A DNA stretch of 64,000 nt from positions 1 to 64,000 of the forward strand of contig NZ_BJYA01000005.1 of NCBI RefSeq assembly GCF_007991275.1. Reading direction: 5' to 3'. Within the stretch, counting starts at the first letter, position 1. Each line of letters begins with the position of its first letter. Shown one piece after another: positions 24,150 to 32,077 of this stretch. The translations under genes were made by a program, and so were the position numbers. The notes under the pieces are model-generated. The model saw nothing but the letters and a program-made list of their open reading frames with translations, did not search any database and had not been told where the DNA came from. This stretch comes from Alkalibacillus haloalkaliphilus (lineage in GTDB: Bacteria; Bacillota; Bacilli; Bacillales; Alkalibacillaceae).

Positions 24150-24521
24150 GTGGGGATTAAATTAATAAAAATATCAGTCGTCTATTTTGTGATTGGTGTT
24201 TTATTAGGTTTATATATGTCTATGACGGGTCAATACATCTATACGGGTGTTCATGCCCACATCAATTTACTCGGCTGGACGTCTATGACTCTAGCAGGTA
24301 TTTTGTATTTAATATTTCCGAAAGCAAGTATGAGTGGTCTTGGTAAGGTCCATTTCTGGTTACACAATATATCTTTACCTATTATGATGGTTGGGTTATT
24401 TTTCGTCTTAGCTGGAAATCTTCATTTGCTTCCGCTTGTAAGTATCGGTGGAATCGGTGTCGTCATTGCTGTGATCGTTTTTGCGCTTAATATTTTTATC
24501 AATGTCAAAATCGAAGAGTAA
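24150..24521 (+). CDS. Small four-helix protein related to haem-copper oxidase subunit I
   Basis: A 123-residue membrane protein with four helices. GVHAHINLLGWTSMTLAGIL (residues about 32-51) resembles the His-containing helix of cytochrome oxidase subunit I / NorB-like proteins, and a second conserved His lies in KVHFWLHN. Such short homologues occur in Bacillaceae; whether they bind haem is unknown. GTG at 24150 is favoured over the TTG one codon earlier because GGAGG is 7 nt away. It is monocistronic. Confidence 0.7.
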   Translation: MGIKLIKISVVYFVIGVLLGLYMSMTGQYIYTGVHAHINLLGWTSMTLAGILYLIFPKASMSGLGKVHFWLHNISLPIMMVGLFFVLAGNLHLLPLVSIGGIGVVIAVIVFALNIFINVKIEE

Positions 24522-24561
24522 TTTTGCTCATCAAATCGCTCAATAGAACAATGAGCTATTT

Positions 24562-24957
24562 TTAATTTGTATCGTTTCGTTCCATCAGTTTAGGCAACAG
24601 CCGTTTAACCAATAAGTCGAGATGAAAGTATAGCCAAGCCGGAAGTACGCCTAGCGTTAATAAGTTGGAAAGTTCTAAAGGTGCTAACTGATCGATCACT
24701 AATGATAGGCTTGCTAAAATGAGCACTCCACCGTAAGCATACAACATTACACTCGCCATATATCGATAAAGAGAACTTCTAAACCGGTCGTAATCGATGA
24801 TGTATTTCACAAAGTAGTTTAACATTCGCCCTAAAGTAAACATAATCAAAAACGTCACCCAAAAGAACGTTAGGAAAGGGATCCCTAATTGAGGTGCAAT
24901 GATTGTAAATAATAACGCACTAATGAATGATATAATGACCTGTTCAATAAACTTCAT
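24562..24957 (-). CDS. Unknown four-helix membrane protein
   Basis: A 131-residue protein with about four membrane helices (5-22, 27-48, 66-88, 95-115) and a short charged C-terminus. No family recognised. GAGGTG lies upstream of the ATG. It stands alone, convergent with the oxidase-like gene; a weak hairpin with GCTCA/TGAGC arms lies in the 40-base gap. Confidence 0.6.
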   Translation of the reverse strand: MKFIEQVIISFISALLFTIIAPQLGIPFLTFFWVTFLIMFTLGRMLNYFVKYIIDYDRFRSSLYRYMASVMLYAYGGVLILASLSLVIDQLAPLELSNLLTLGVLPAWLYFHLDLLVKRLLPKLMERNDTN

Positions 24958-25028
24958 ACTTTACACCTCGCATTTCTATTAGTCTATTTATTATATATGA
25001 TGGTTTGTTATTCGTAAAAGTGCAAAAA

Positions 25029-25059
25029 AATAACCTCCCCATCTAAATGGAGAGGTTAT
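25029..25059 (-). terminator. Terminator of the abgT-type gene
   Basis: Stem ATAACCTC-CCC / GGA-GAGGTTAT followed on the minus strand by TTTTTTT, a few bases after the transporter stop codon. Confidence 0.8.
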
Positions 25060-25064
25060 AACTA

Positions 25065-26588
25065 TTATTCATTATAAAGGATTGGAGAGCCAGGTCCTAA
25101 TTCAACACCTAGGAACATCCAACCAATTAGCATGATTGTCCAAACAATCATGAATGCGATCGAGTATGGGAACATAACTGAAATGAGTGTACCAATACCC
25201 ATATTCTTACTATAACGTTGCGCAAACGCGATAATAATCGCGAAGTACGGTAGTAGTGGTGTAATAATGTTTGTTGCTGAGTCTGAGATTCTGTACGCCA
25301 TTTGGGCCATCTCTGGTGAATAACCTAGCTCCATCATGATCGGTATAAATACAGGAGCTAACATTGCCCATTTCGCTGTCGCACTTCCGACGAATAGGTT
25401 AATCACACCTACGACGAAAATAAACGCAACGATTAATGGAACCCCAGTAAAGTTAGCCGCTTCTAAGAACTCTGCACCTAACACACCTAATACTAGACCC
25501 ATGTTTGACTCGTTGAAGTACGCAACGAACTGACCTGCTGTAAAGGCAAGGACAATAAACATACCCATTGCTGCCATCGTATCAGACATTTGGTTCGCGA
25601 CGTCTTTATCACTCTTAATCGCCTTCGTTACAATACCATAGACAAGGCCTGGTACGAAGAACAAGATTAAAATAATTGGAACGAGTGAATCCATAAATGG
25701 TGATTGAATAATACCACCGTCATCTGCACGTAAAGGTCCATTTGGAAGTAATACAAGTAGTGCAAAGCCAACTGCTGTTACTAAACCAGAAACAGTCGCC
25801 CATACAAGGCCTTTCTTTTCTGTCGCTTCTAACCCAGTTAACTCTTCACGATGTTCACCTTTATATTCTCCAAGGCGTGGTTCAACAATTTTTTCTGTAA
25901 CGAACCAACCAACAAGAGTCAGAATAATGACTGACGCCACAATGAAGTAGTAGTTCATCGCGATATTCATCGTCTCAGCGTATGCTGGGTTAACGATTGC
26001 TGCTGCTTCAATCGTAATTTCACCTAACATTGCATCTGTTGCCGATAAGAATAGGTTCGCACTGAAACCAGCTGATACACCAGCAAATGCCGCTGCTAAA
26101 CCAGCGAGCGGGTGACGACCTAATGCTGCGAAGATTACTGCACCTAGTGGTGGTAATACAACATAACCTGCGTCAGATGCAACACTGGACATAATACCAG
26201 CGAATACAATACCCGCAGTAATTAAGAAGCCAGGTACTGATAATACAAATCCGCGTAGGGCTGCACTAATTAGGCCTGATCTTTCAGCTATTCCAATACC
26301 TAACATTGTTGCAAGTACAACACCTAAAGGCGCGAATCCGATAAAGTTATCGACCATACTTCCAAAAATATAGCGTATGCCTTCAGTATCTAATAAGTTA
26401 TTAACTGTTACATCGCTTCCATCTCCAGGGTGTTCAACTGATAGCCCCATGTTCGATACGATTGTAGACGCCACAAGTACCATTAATGCTAGAATCGCAA
26501 ATAATGTAACCGGATGTGGGAGTTTGTTGCCTGTTCGCTCGATGACATCAAGGAAACGTTGAAAGAACCCACGACGTTTCTCCTCCAT
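25065..26588 (-). CDS. AbgT-family transporter
   Basis: A 507-residue inner-membrane transporter with about 12-13 helices. It has the AbgT-type N-terminus (RFLDVIERTGNKLPHPVTLF), a GVSAGFSANLF hairpin region and the conserved C-terminal PLLPYFAIIIAFAQRY. E. coli AbgT imports p-aminobenzoyl-glutamate; other members export sulfonamides. Bacillaceae substrates are uncertain. No AbgA/AbgB-type peptidase is adjacent. It is monocistronic with its own terminator. Confidence 0.9.
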   Translation of the reverse strand: MEEKRRGFFQRFLDVIERTGNKLPHPVTLFAILALMVLVASTIVSNMGLSVEHPGDGSDVTVNNLLDTEGIRYIFGSMVDNFIGFAPLGVVLATMLGIGIAERSGLISAALRGFVLSVPGFLITAGIVFAGIMSSVASDAGYVVLPPLGAVIFAALGRHPLAGLAAAFAGVSAGFSANLFLSATDAMLGEITIEAAAIVNPAYAETMNIAMNYYFIVASVIILTLVGWFVTEKIVEPRLGEYKGEHREELTGLEATEKKGLVWATVSGLVTAVGFALLVLLPNGPLRADDGGIIQSPFMDSLVPIILILFFVPGLVYGIVTKAIKSDKDVANQMSDTMAAMGMFIVLAFTAGQFVAYFNESNMGLVLGVLGAEFLEAANFTGVPLIVAFIFVVGVINLFVGSATAKWAMLAPVFIPIMMELGYSPEMAQMAYRISDSATNIITPLLPYFAIIIAFAQRYSKNMGIGTLISVMFPYSIAFMIVWTIMLIGWMFLGVELGPGSPILYNE

Positions 26589-26807
26589 ATGAAGTCCCTA
26601 CCTTTCTCTTTCTCCCAATTTATAAATATTTAGACAATTTCTAAGTTTGTACATTCGATATTATAAAGAATTTGTCGAATTATAGGAAGAGATAATTTAA
26701 ATTTTTTTCTAACAAAATTCACCACAGTGCAAAGTCGAATTTTTTGAAAATATTCACGAAACAACGTTAAACTATTTATTATACCTGTTGAAAAGGAGTG
26801 TTCGATT

Positions 26808-27533
26808 ATGGGACAGAAATTAGAAGGTAAAATTGCATATATTACAGGGGCTAGCCAAGGAATTGGACGAGCGACAGCTATTGAATTAGCAAAAGAAGGT
26901 GTCAATGTCGGCTTAATCGCCAGACAAGAAAGCAAATTAGAAGAAGTCGCTGAAGAAGTGAAAAAGCATGGAGTTAAAGTAGAAATCGGAATTGTTGATA
27001 TTTCTGATTTGACAGCAGTAGATCAAACGGTTAAAAACTTAGTCTCAACATTAGGTTCACCAGACATTTTAATTAACAACGCTGGTATTGCTTCGTACGG
27101 TAAATTTTTAGAAACAGATCCTGAAGAATGGCGCAGAATTTTTGACGTGAATGTGTTTGGTATGTATAACGTTACCCGCGCTGTATTGCCATATATGATT
27201 GATGAAGATCGCGGAGATATAATTAACATCTCTTCTAGTAGTGGCCTTAAAGCATCAGCTGGCACTTCTGCATATTCCGCTTCAAAATTCGCTGTTCAAG
27301 GCATGTCAGAAGCATTAATGCAAGAAGTTCGTCCACATAACATTCGTGTGTTTACAATGAACCCAAGCCTTGTTGCAACAAAATTGCCATTCGGTGAAGA
27401 ATTGGATGAGAAAAACGATCCTGATAAATTCATGCAGCCGGAAGACTTAGCTGAATATATGGTAGCTCAGTTAAAACTTAATCAACGAATTTTCATCAAA
27501 CAGTCGTTACAATGGGCGACGAATCCGTTTTAA
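26808..27533 (+). CDS. yoxD: Short-chain dehydrogenase/reductase, YoxD-like
   Basis: A 241-residue classical SDR. Cofactor site TGASQGIG (residues about 14-21), NNAG motif, catalytic Ser in NISSSSGL and YSASK. The end (QPEDLAEYMVAQLKL then FIKQSLQWATNP) closely follows B. subtilis YoxD, annotated as a FabG-like 3-oxoacyl reductase of unknown substrate. AAGGAG precedes the ATG. It is monocistronic. Confidence 0.87.
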   Translation: MGQKLEGKIAYITGASQGIGRATAIELAKEGVNVGLIARQESKLEEVAEEVKKHGVKVEIGIVDISDLTAVDQTVKNLVSTLGSPDILINNAGIASYGKFLETDPEEWRRIFDVNVFGMYNVTRAVLPYMIDEDRGDIINISSSSGLKASAGTSAYSASKFAVQGMSEALMQEVRPHNIRVFTMNPSLVATKLPFGEELDEKNDPDKFMQPEDLAEYMVAQLKLNQRIFIKQSLQWATNPF

Positions 27534-27571
27534 GCTACAAAGCTGGATAACGTGAATTTATAGATCAATAT

Positions 27572-27610
27572 AACGCAGGAGAATTCTCAATGAATTCATC
27601 CTGTGTTTTT
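27572..27610 (+). terminator. Terminator of the SDR gene
   Basis: Interrupted stem ACGCAGGA-GAATTC / GAATTC-ATCCTGTGT followed by TTTTTT. Confidence 0.75.
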
Positions 27611-27662
27611 TATAAGTAGAAACGTTTTAAGGTATCAGTTTCCTTTAAGTAAAATCAATAAC

Positions 27663-27701
27663 CGTCTAAATGATGTGGAAACTTAACACAACATTTAGGC
27701 G
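27663..27701 (-). terminator. Terminator of the PAP2-like gene
   Basis: A 15 bp stem (CGTCTAAATGATGTG / CACAACATTTAGGCG, two mismatches) with a nine-base loop, directly after the stop of the minus-strand gene at 27707. Confidence 0.7.
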
Positions 27702-27706
27702 CTTAT

Positions 27707-28165
27707 TTACTTCTTTTCTAAACTGGCTGAAATCAGTCCAATTAATGTTCCTAACAAGGCTCCCCCAAACACTTCGATCGGTTGATGACCTAAGACCTCT
27801 TCTAACTCTTTATCTTGTTTAACAAATTGAAAGCTTGGATAATTTCCTGAAAGCTCTTCGAAATGATCTTCTAAATCATTGACGATTTGAGCAATTTCAC
27901 CAGTATGTCGACGAATTCCTTGTGCATCATACATGACAATAATTCCAAAAATGGTTGCTAAAGATGTTTCAGTATGACGAATACCTCTACTTGCTGCCAT
28001 ATAAGAGGTGAGTGCTGAAACGCCAGCTGAATGAGAGCTAGGCATCCCACCAGACGTGCCAGCTTGTTTCATATCCCAACTTCCCGAAACTTTTTTATGA
28101 GTAAAGATTTTCAACCCTTGAGCAATACTAATCGCTGAAATTGCTGTTATTATTCCTCTGTTCAT
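27707..28165 (-). CDS. YuiD-like divergent PAP2 membrane protein
   Basis: A 152-residue membrane protein with the divergent PAP2 (DUF212) signature: KxxxG near residue 24 onward, GGMPSSHSAGVSAL, YDAQGIRRHTGEIAQ and a final hydrophobic helix. Related to acid phosphatase/vanadium haloperoxidase enzymes; B. subtilis YuiD is the closest match by layout. A lipid phosphate or polyprenyl phosphate substrate is inferred only. GAAGGTGAG precedes the ATG. Confidence 0.85.
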   Translation of the reverse strand: MNRGIITAISAISIAQGLKIFTHKKVSGSWDMKQAGTSGGMPSSHSAGVSALTSYMAASRGIRHTETSLATIFGIIVMYDAQGIRRHTGEIAQIVNDLEDHFEELSGNYPSFQFVKQDKELEEVLGHQPIEVFGGALLGTLIGLISASLEKK

Positions 28166-28392
28166 TTTCTCACCTTCTTTTAACCTTTTACTATTTTAAT
28201 CCCCTTAATAAATCACAATTATTCAGAGCAATAAAAGCATTGTCTATTTTCACGCTTAAATTCAACTTCCAGTTAACTTATTCTATGTAAAGTTTTATCT
28301 AAACAAAAAAGAATAACATCTATAGACAGTATGATTAGTCAATCACTAAATGGTGCAATCTAAGGATAATACATTTTAGTGAGGGAAAAGTC

Positions 28393-29511
28393 ATGCAGAA
28401 GAAGATCCTTATCTTGTCAGAACCATTTGGCTTAGGTCATACAAAGGTCGCTGAAGGAATCGCACAAAGAATTTCGATGTATGATTCTTCAATCGATATA
28501 AAAATTATAGAATTAGGAAGTGTATTGAAACCTTTTGTTACTTCTGTATTCGTCCACTCTTATCAAAAGTTAAGTACTCAATTACCGTCTTTATGGCGAA
28601 GGTTATACCATTTTCAACAGCATCAGCCTGTATCGACTTCATTACAAAGTTTTATTTATCAACTTTTTCACCGGAAAATTGAAGACCTTCTTGAACAATA
28701 CAATCCAGATTTAGTTATTTGCACACACCCATTTTGTAGCTCGACAGTTGCACGAAAGAAGCGGTTAGGTTTTGATGTTAAACAATGCACCATTTTAACA
28801 GATTGCTATGCTCATGGCATTTGGGTACAACCTGAAGTTGATCTTTACTTTGTGCCTAATCAAGATGTTAAAAACCAGATTATGAATATGGGGATCTCCT
28901 CAAGCCAGATTAGCGTAACTGGAATCCCCGTCGACCCTAAATTCTCTATCAATGATAACAAACACCAAGTAAAAAAACGTTTAAACTTAAATGAGGATTT
29001 ACCTACTGCTCTCATTATGGGTGGTGGATTAGGGCTAGGTGGTATTCCAAAAATAGCTCAAACATTATCTAAATGGAAAGAACAATTACAAATCATTATT
29101 TGCACAGGGACAAATGACAAGCTCAAAAAATCTTTGTTAGAAAATGAAGATTTACAACATTCTAACATTAAAATTTTAGGATACACAGATCACGTCAACG
29201 AGTGGATGCAGGCTTCAGACTTATTAATTACAAAGCCTGGTGGGTTGACTTGTTTCGAGGCGATTTTCAAAGGGGTTCCTTTACTTATATATCAGCCGCT
29301 TTTCGGACATGAAGAAGAAAATTGCCGATTTTTCGTGAAGCATGGCTTAGCTATTAAGTTATCAGATGAGGCGATGATTGACGATTACATTTACAAATTG
29401 CTTTATGACCCTGAAGATATTAATAAGGTTCGTGAAAGAATTGAACAATTTCAACAAAAATTAGACCCACAAAGAAGCGTTAAAAGCATTGTAGACTTTC
29501 TCTACCAATAA
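28393..29511 (+). CDS. UgtP/MGDG synthase-type glycosyltransferase
   Basis: A 372-residue GT-B enzyme of the diacylglycerol glucosyltransferase/MurG-like superfamily (GT28). N-terminal domain with EPFGLGHTKVAEGI and VICTHPFCSS; C-terminal donor site with GGGLGLGG and KPGGLTCFEAIFKGVPLL. B. subtilis UgtP makes glucolipids and the lipoteichoic acid anchor; YkoN is a similar paralogue. It may add sugars to membrane lipids. It is convergent with the phosphodiesterase-type lipoprotein gene. Confidence 0.85.
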   Translation: MQKKILILSEPFGLGHTKVAEGIAQRISMYDSSIDIKIIELGSVLKPFVTSVFVHSYQKLSTQLPSLWRRLYHFQQHQPVSTSLQSFIYQLFHRKIEDLLEQYNPDLVICTHPFCSSTVARKKRLGFDVKQCTILTDCYAHGIWVQPEVDLYFVPNQDVKNQIMNMGISSSQISVTGIPVDPKFSINDNKHQVKKRLNLNEDLPTALIMGGGLGLGGIPKIAQTLSKWKEQLQIIICTGTNDKLKKSLLENEDLQHSNIKILGYTDHVNEWMQASDLLITKPGGLTCFEAIFKGVPLLIYQPLFGHEEENCRFFVKHGLAIKLSDEAMIDDYIYKLLYDPEDINKVRERIEQFQQKLDPQRSVKSIVDFLYQ

Positions 29512-29530
29512 GATTAAACGACTATAGCTA

Positions 29531-29566
29531 AAAAACCTCCCTAATTAAATTGTGGGAGGTTTTAAA
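29531..29566. terminator. Bidirectional terminator
   Basis: Perfect stem AAAACCTCCC / GGGAGGTTTT with a 12-base loop. It serves the glycosyltransferase gene and the convergent lipoprotein gene. Confidence 0.85.
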
Positions 29567-29572
29567 CTTTGG

Positions 29573-31174
29573 CTATTCAATAGGTTCAGAATCACTAGTT
29601 AAAAGCTTTAAAATATAATCTTTCAAATCCACCATACGTATATACTCGGGAGATTGGTCTGTACCAGATACAATCATCGAAGCCATTAAGTCATTTTTAT
29701 GGAAACCACCATGTTCTCCACCCGCTTCATGAATGGTGATCCCTTCTGCTCGAAAAGAATGCCCTGGTTTAGCAGCTAACATAATTTTAGGCGTGTCATG
29801 ACTATTTAATGCAGTTATTAGATGGTTCAAAACGTCTGGATAATCAGAATAAACTACTTCATTCCTACTCATGTTTAAATCTAATATTTGTTCATTTCCT
29901 TCTATCGACCAGCTTTGGTCATATCGATCGATCCATTCTCCATTCACTTTAAACTGTAATAATCCCTCAACATCAGGACTAATGACATGAACTTCATCCC
30001 CTTCTTGCCAAGCTGCGAAATCAATACGACTGTCCTGTAACGACTGCTCAGCTAGTTCAGGAAGAATGCCCGCATCATGCACATCATACACGTAAGCTGA
30101 ACGTTGATTGATACCAAATGCCACTTCTCCTTGACTGACCGGTTCACCTAATTCAGCAAAACTATACTCAGCATACAAACTTTCTAGATCAATCGCTATA
30201 TCTTCTTCCTTTTCAAGCATTTGGTCTTGTCCATGGTCGCCAAATACGATGAAAATATTTTCTTCTATTGCTTCTTCCCAACTTTCATAACTATTTAATA
30301 TGCCTTGTAAATACTCTTCAGCATCCTCAATACCACCTGTGTAACTTGGACTGTTTTTATGCGTTTCTCTATCATTTTCAGGGAAGAATATAAAGGTGAA
30401 GTCGGGTTGATCATCTTGGTCAATTAACTCTTGAACTACTTCCATTGAATACTGATCTTGCAATCCAATACGATTAAACAAACCATCCGATAACTCCTCT
30501 TCATCTTCTATAATTTCTGGTTTAGTAACTCGCCCTAAAGCTAAAACATTAGGCCCTTTTGTTTCGATTGTTTCAGGTAAATCCGACACTTCATCTAAAT
30601 ATAAAGGGATGGTTAGTTGATGAGGATGGTTACCACGATAAACAATTAAATTAATTGAACCAGACGTTAATCCCTCTTTATCTAACTCTTCAAAGATTGT
30701 TGGCACATCTTCATTTAAATGTTCGTTATTTAAACGATATAAAACATCATATGCCGATTGTGAGAAATCATTTTTCATCCAAAATTGCCACGTCGTTCCA
30801 TAATTGACGATACGGTCCTCTTTCTCATCATACCAAGATAGACCTGGTACGTGATGTTGATCTGGCATTTCACCGGTCAGGATAGTACTTTCTATAGTCA
30901 CTGACATACTAGGGACAGGCGCAATTAAGTCTGGGTAATATTGACCGTTCTCTTTTAAATATTGAAGAGCAGGCGCATCACCTTCTTCAATAACATGATT
31001 TAAAGTATGATCCATTATTGAATCAATCATAACCATGACGACTTTTTTATCAGAAAATGAACTGTCGACTTGTTCTTCGTATTTCTCGTCTTCTGATGAT
31101 TGATTATGTTGACAACCTGAAATTGTTAAACTAAACAAAACAAATAATAAAAACGTATTAAAGGGTCTGTTCAC
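29573..31174 (-). CDS. Alkaline phosphatase-superfamily lipoprotein (phosphodiesterase type)
   Basis: A 533-residue lipoprotein: signal peptide with lipobox ISGC, then a type I phosphodiesterase/nucleotide pyrophosphatase fold. Metal-site elements: VVMVMIDSIMD (first Asp), the PSMSVTIESTILTGEMPD segment with the nucleophile Ser/Thr, FPENDRETHK, FGDHGQDQ and HGGFH near the end. It faces outside the membrane. The substrate is unknown; the convergent UgtP-like neighbour hints at polyglycerol-phosphate or lipid head groups. GTG at 31174 is chosen for spacing from AAAGGGTGG; a GTG at 31183 is also open. Confidence 0.8.
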   Translation of the reverse strand: MNRPFNTFLLFVLFSLTISGCQHNQSSEDEKYEEQVDSSFSDKKVVMVMIDSIMDHTLNHVIEEGDAPALQYLKENGQYYPDLIAPVPSMSVTIESTILTGEMPDQHHVPGLSWYDEKEDRIVNYGTTWQFWMKNDFSQSAYDVLYRLNNEHLNEDVPTIFEELDKEGLTSGSINLIVYRGNHPHQLTIPLYLDEVSDLPETIETKGPNVLALGRVTKPEIIEDEEELSDGLFNRIGLQDQYSMEVVQELIDQDDQPDFTFIFFPENDRETHKNSPSYTGGIEDAEEYLQGILNSYESWEEAIEENIFIVFGDHGQDQMLEKEEDIAIDLESLYAEYSFAELGEPVSQGEVAFGINQRSAYVYDVHDAGILPELAEQSLQDSRIDFAAWQEGDEVHVISPDVEGLLQFKVNGEWIDRYDQSWSIEGNEQILDLNMSRNEVVYSDYPDVLNHLITALNSHDTPKIMLAAKPGHSFRAEGITIHEAGGEHGGFHKNDLMASMIVSGTDQSPEYIRMVDLKDYILKLLTSDSEPIE

Positions 31175-31264
31175 TTTTACCACCCTTTCTAGTGGATTGT
31201 TTATTTAGTGGCATGTAAACAGTATTTTTCCCTTATTCAACGTAACTACTCTTATTCCAATTGT

Positions 31265-31549
31265 TTATTTTTCTATTAGCATTAAATAAAAATCACCGAC
31301 AGAACCTTCTTCATATAAATTCGTAAAAGAGGTCGAGTAATTGTAGATCGTTGCTTCCATGTTCATTTGTTCATCTGGTACTGATACTCGGAAGTCATTT
31401 TGATACAGTAACGTTGTCACATCATGATAATCTTCGTGTTTCACTTTAAAACTAAACTTTATTAACCTTTTAACTTCAGCAGCTACATATATTTGACTAG
31501 ACTCAAACTCCTCTGCAGTTATTAAATAATCGTTTATATAAATGTTCAT
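31265..31549 (-). CDS. DUF3219/YkvR-like protein
   Basis: A 94-residue soluble beta-rich protein. The pattern KHEDYHDVTTLLYQNDF, VSVPDE, NYSTSFTNLYEEGSVGDFYL matches the DUF3219 family (B. subtilis YkvR), whose function is unknown. TAGGAGG lies upstream of the ATG. A terminator hairpin immediately upstream separates it from a possible 34-residue gene. Confidence 0.8.
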   Translation of the reverse strand: MNIYINDYLITAEEFESSQIYVAAEVKRLIKFSFKVKHEDYHDVTTLLYQNDFRVSVPDEQMNMEATIYNYSTSFTNLYEEGSVGDFYLMLIEK

Positions 31550-31570
31550 TTAAAAGCCTCCTATAAAATA

Positions 31571-31595
31571 AACCTCCAGCTAACTGCTGAAGGTT
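31571..31595 (-). terminator. Hairpin upstream of the DUF3219 gene
   Basis: Stem AACCTCCAGC / GCTGAAGGTT (one G-U pair) with a TTTATTTTAT run on the minus strand. It ends a short upstream transcript or attenuates read-through into the DUF3219 gene. It is the main support for a small gene at 31606. Confidence 0.65.
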
Positions 31596-31605
31596 TCTCT
31601 TCCCC

Positions 31606-31710
31606 TTAATAATTCAATAAATCTTGTTTATTTTCAACTATGACGATTTGAGCATTACCTGTCTTATTTTTGGAAGTATTAGTGGATAATTCATGATTTC
31701 TACTATACAA
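31606..31710 (-). CDS. Possible 34-residue peptide
   Basis: A frame from TTG at 31710 to TAA, encoding a peptide with STNTSKNKTGNAQIVIVENK and ending KQDLLNY. It stops 11 bases before a terminator-like hairpin, as expected for a real small gene. The ribosome site (AAAAAGG about 12-13 nt upstream) is weak and no homologue is recognised. Confidence 0.3.
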   Translation of the reverse strand: MYSRNHELSTNTSKNKTGNAQIVIVENKQDLLNY

Positions 31711-31757
31711 TAGTATTAAATTTCCTTTTTATGAAATTAATGAAAGGACTGATGATT

Positions 31758-32039
31758 ATGACAGTGATTGGTTGGCTAGCTCTTGTTGTTTTATTACTTG
31801 TCATCTTTTCAGTTACAACCATTCTGTTCATCCGACCACCACACAACCCAACCCTTGTCCATGCGTTATCGATCACACCTTTAATTGCAGGTGTCCTATT
31901 TGCGTTTACGTTACCCAATTCACTCATTTTCTCTGATGAAAGTGTAGCGTCATTTGTTAATATTATCGTACCTTTAGGCTGTATAATCGCTGCTTTTCCA
32001 TTGGTTATTAGAGCGAATCGAGTGAAAAAAGCAATTTAA
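31758..32039 (+). CDS. Small three-helix membrane protein
   Basis: A 93-residue protein with three membrane segments (about 2-22, 35-53, 62-82) and a basic C-terminus (RANRVKKAI). ATG at 31758 has AAAGGA 9 nt upstream; earlier in-frame ATGs lack a site. No family recognised. It ends directly in a terminator. Confidence 0.6.
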   Translation: MTVIGWLALVVLLLVIFSVTTILFIRPPHNPTLVHALSITPLIAGVLFAFTLPNSLIFSDESVASFVNIIVPLGCIIAAFPLVIRANRVKKAI

Positions 32040-32072
32040 AAAAAGAGGCTGATTTATATACAGCCTCTTTCA
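32040..32072. terminator. Bidirectional terminator
   Basis: Perfect stem AAAGAGGCTG / CAGCCTCTTT with a nine-base loop and flanking A and T runs. It is shared by the small membrane protein gene and the convergent EAL-PAS gene. Confidence 0.85.
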
Positions 32073-32077
32073 ACTTC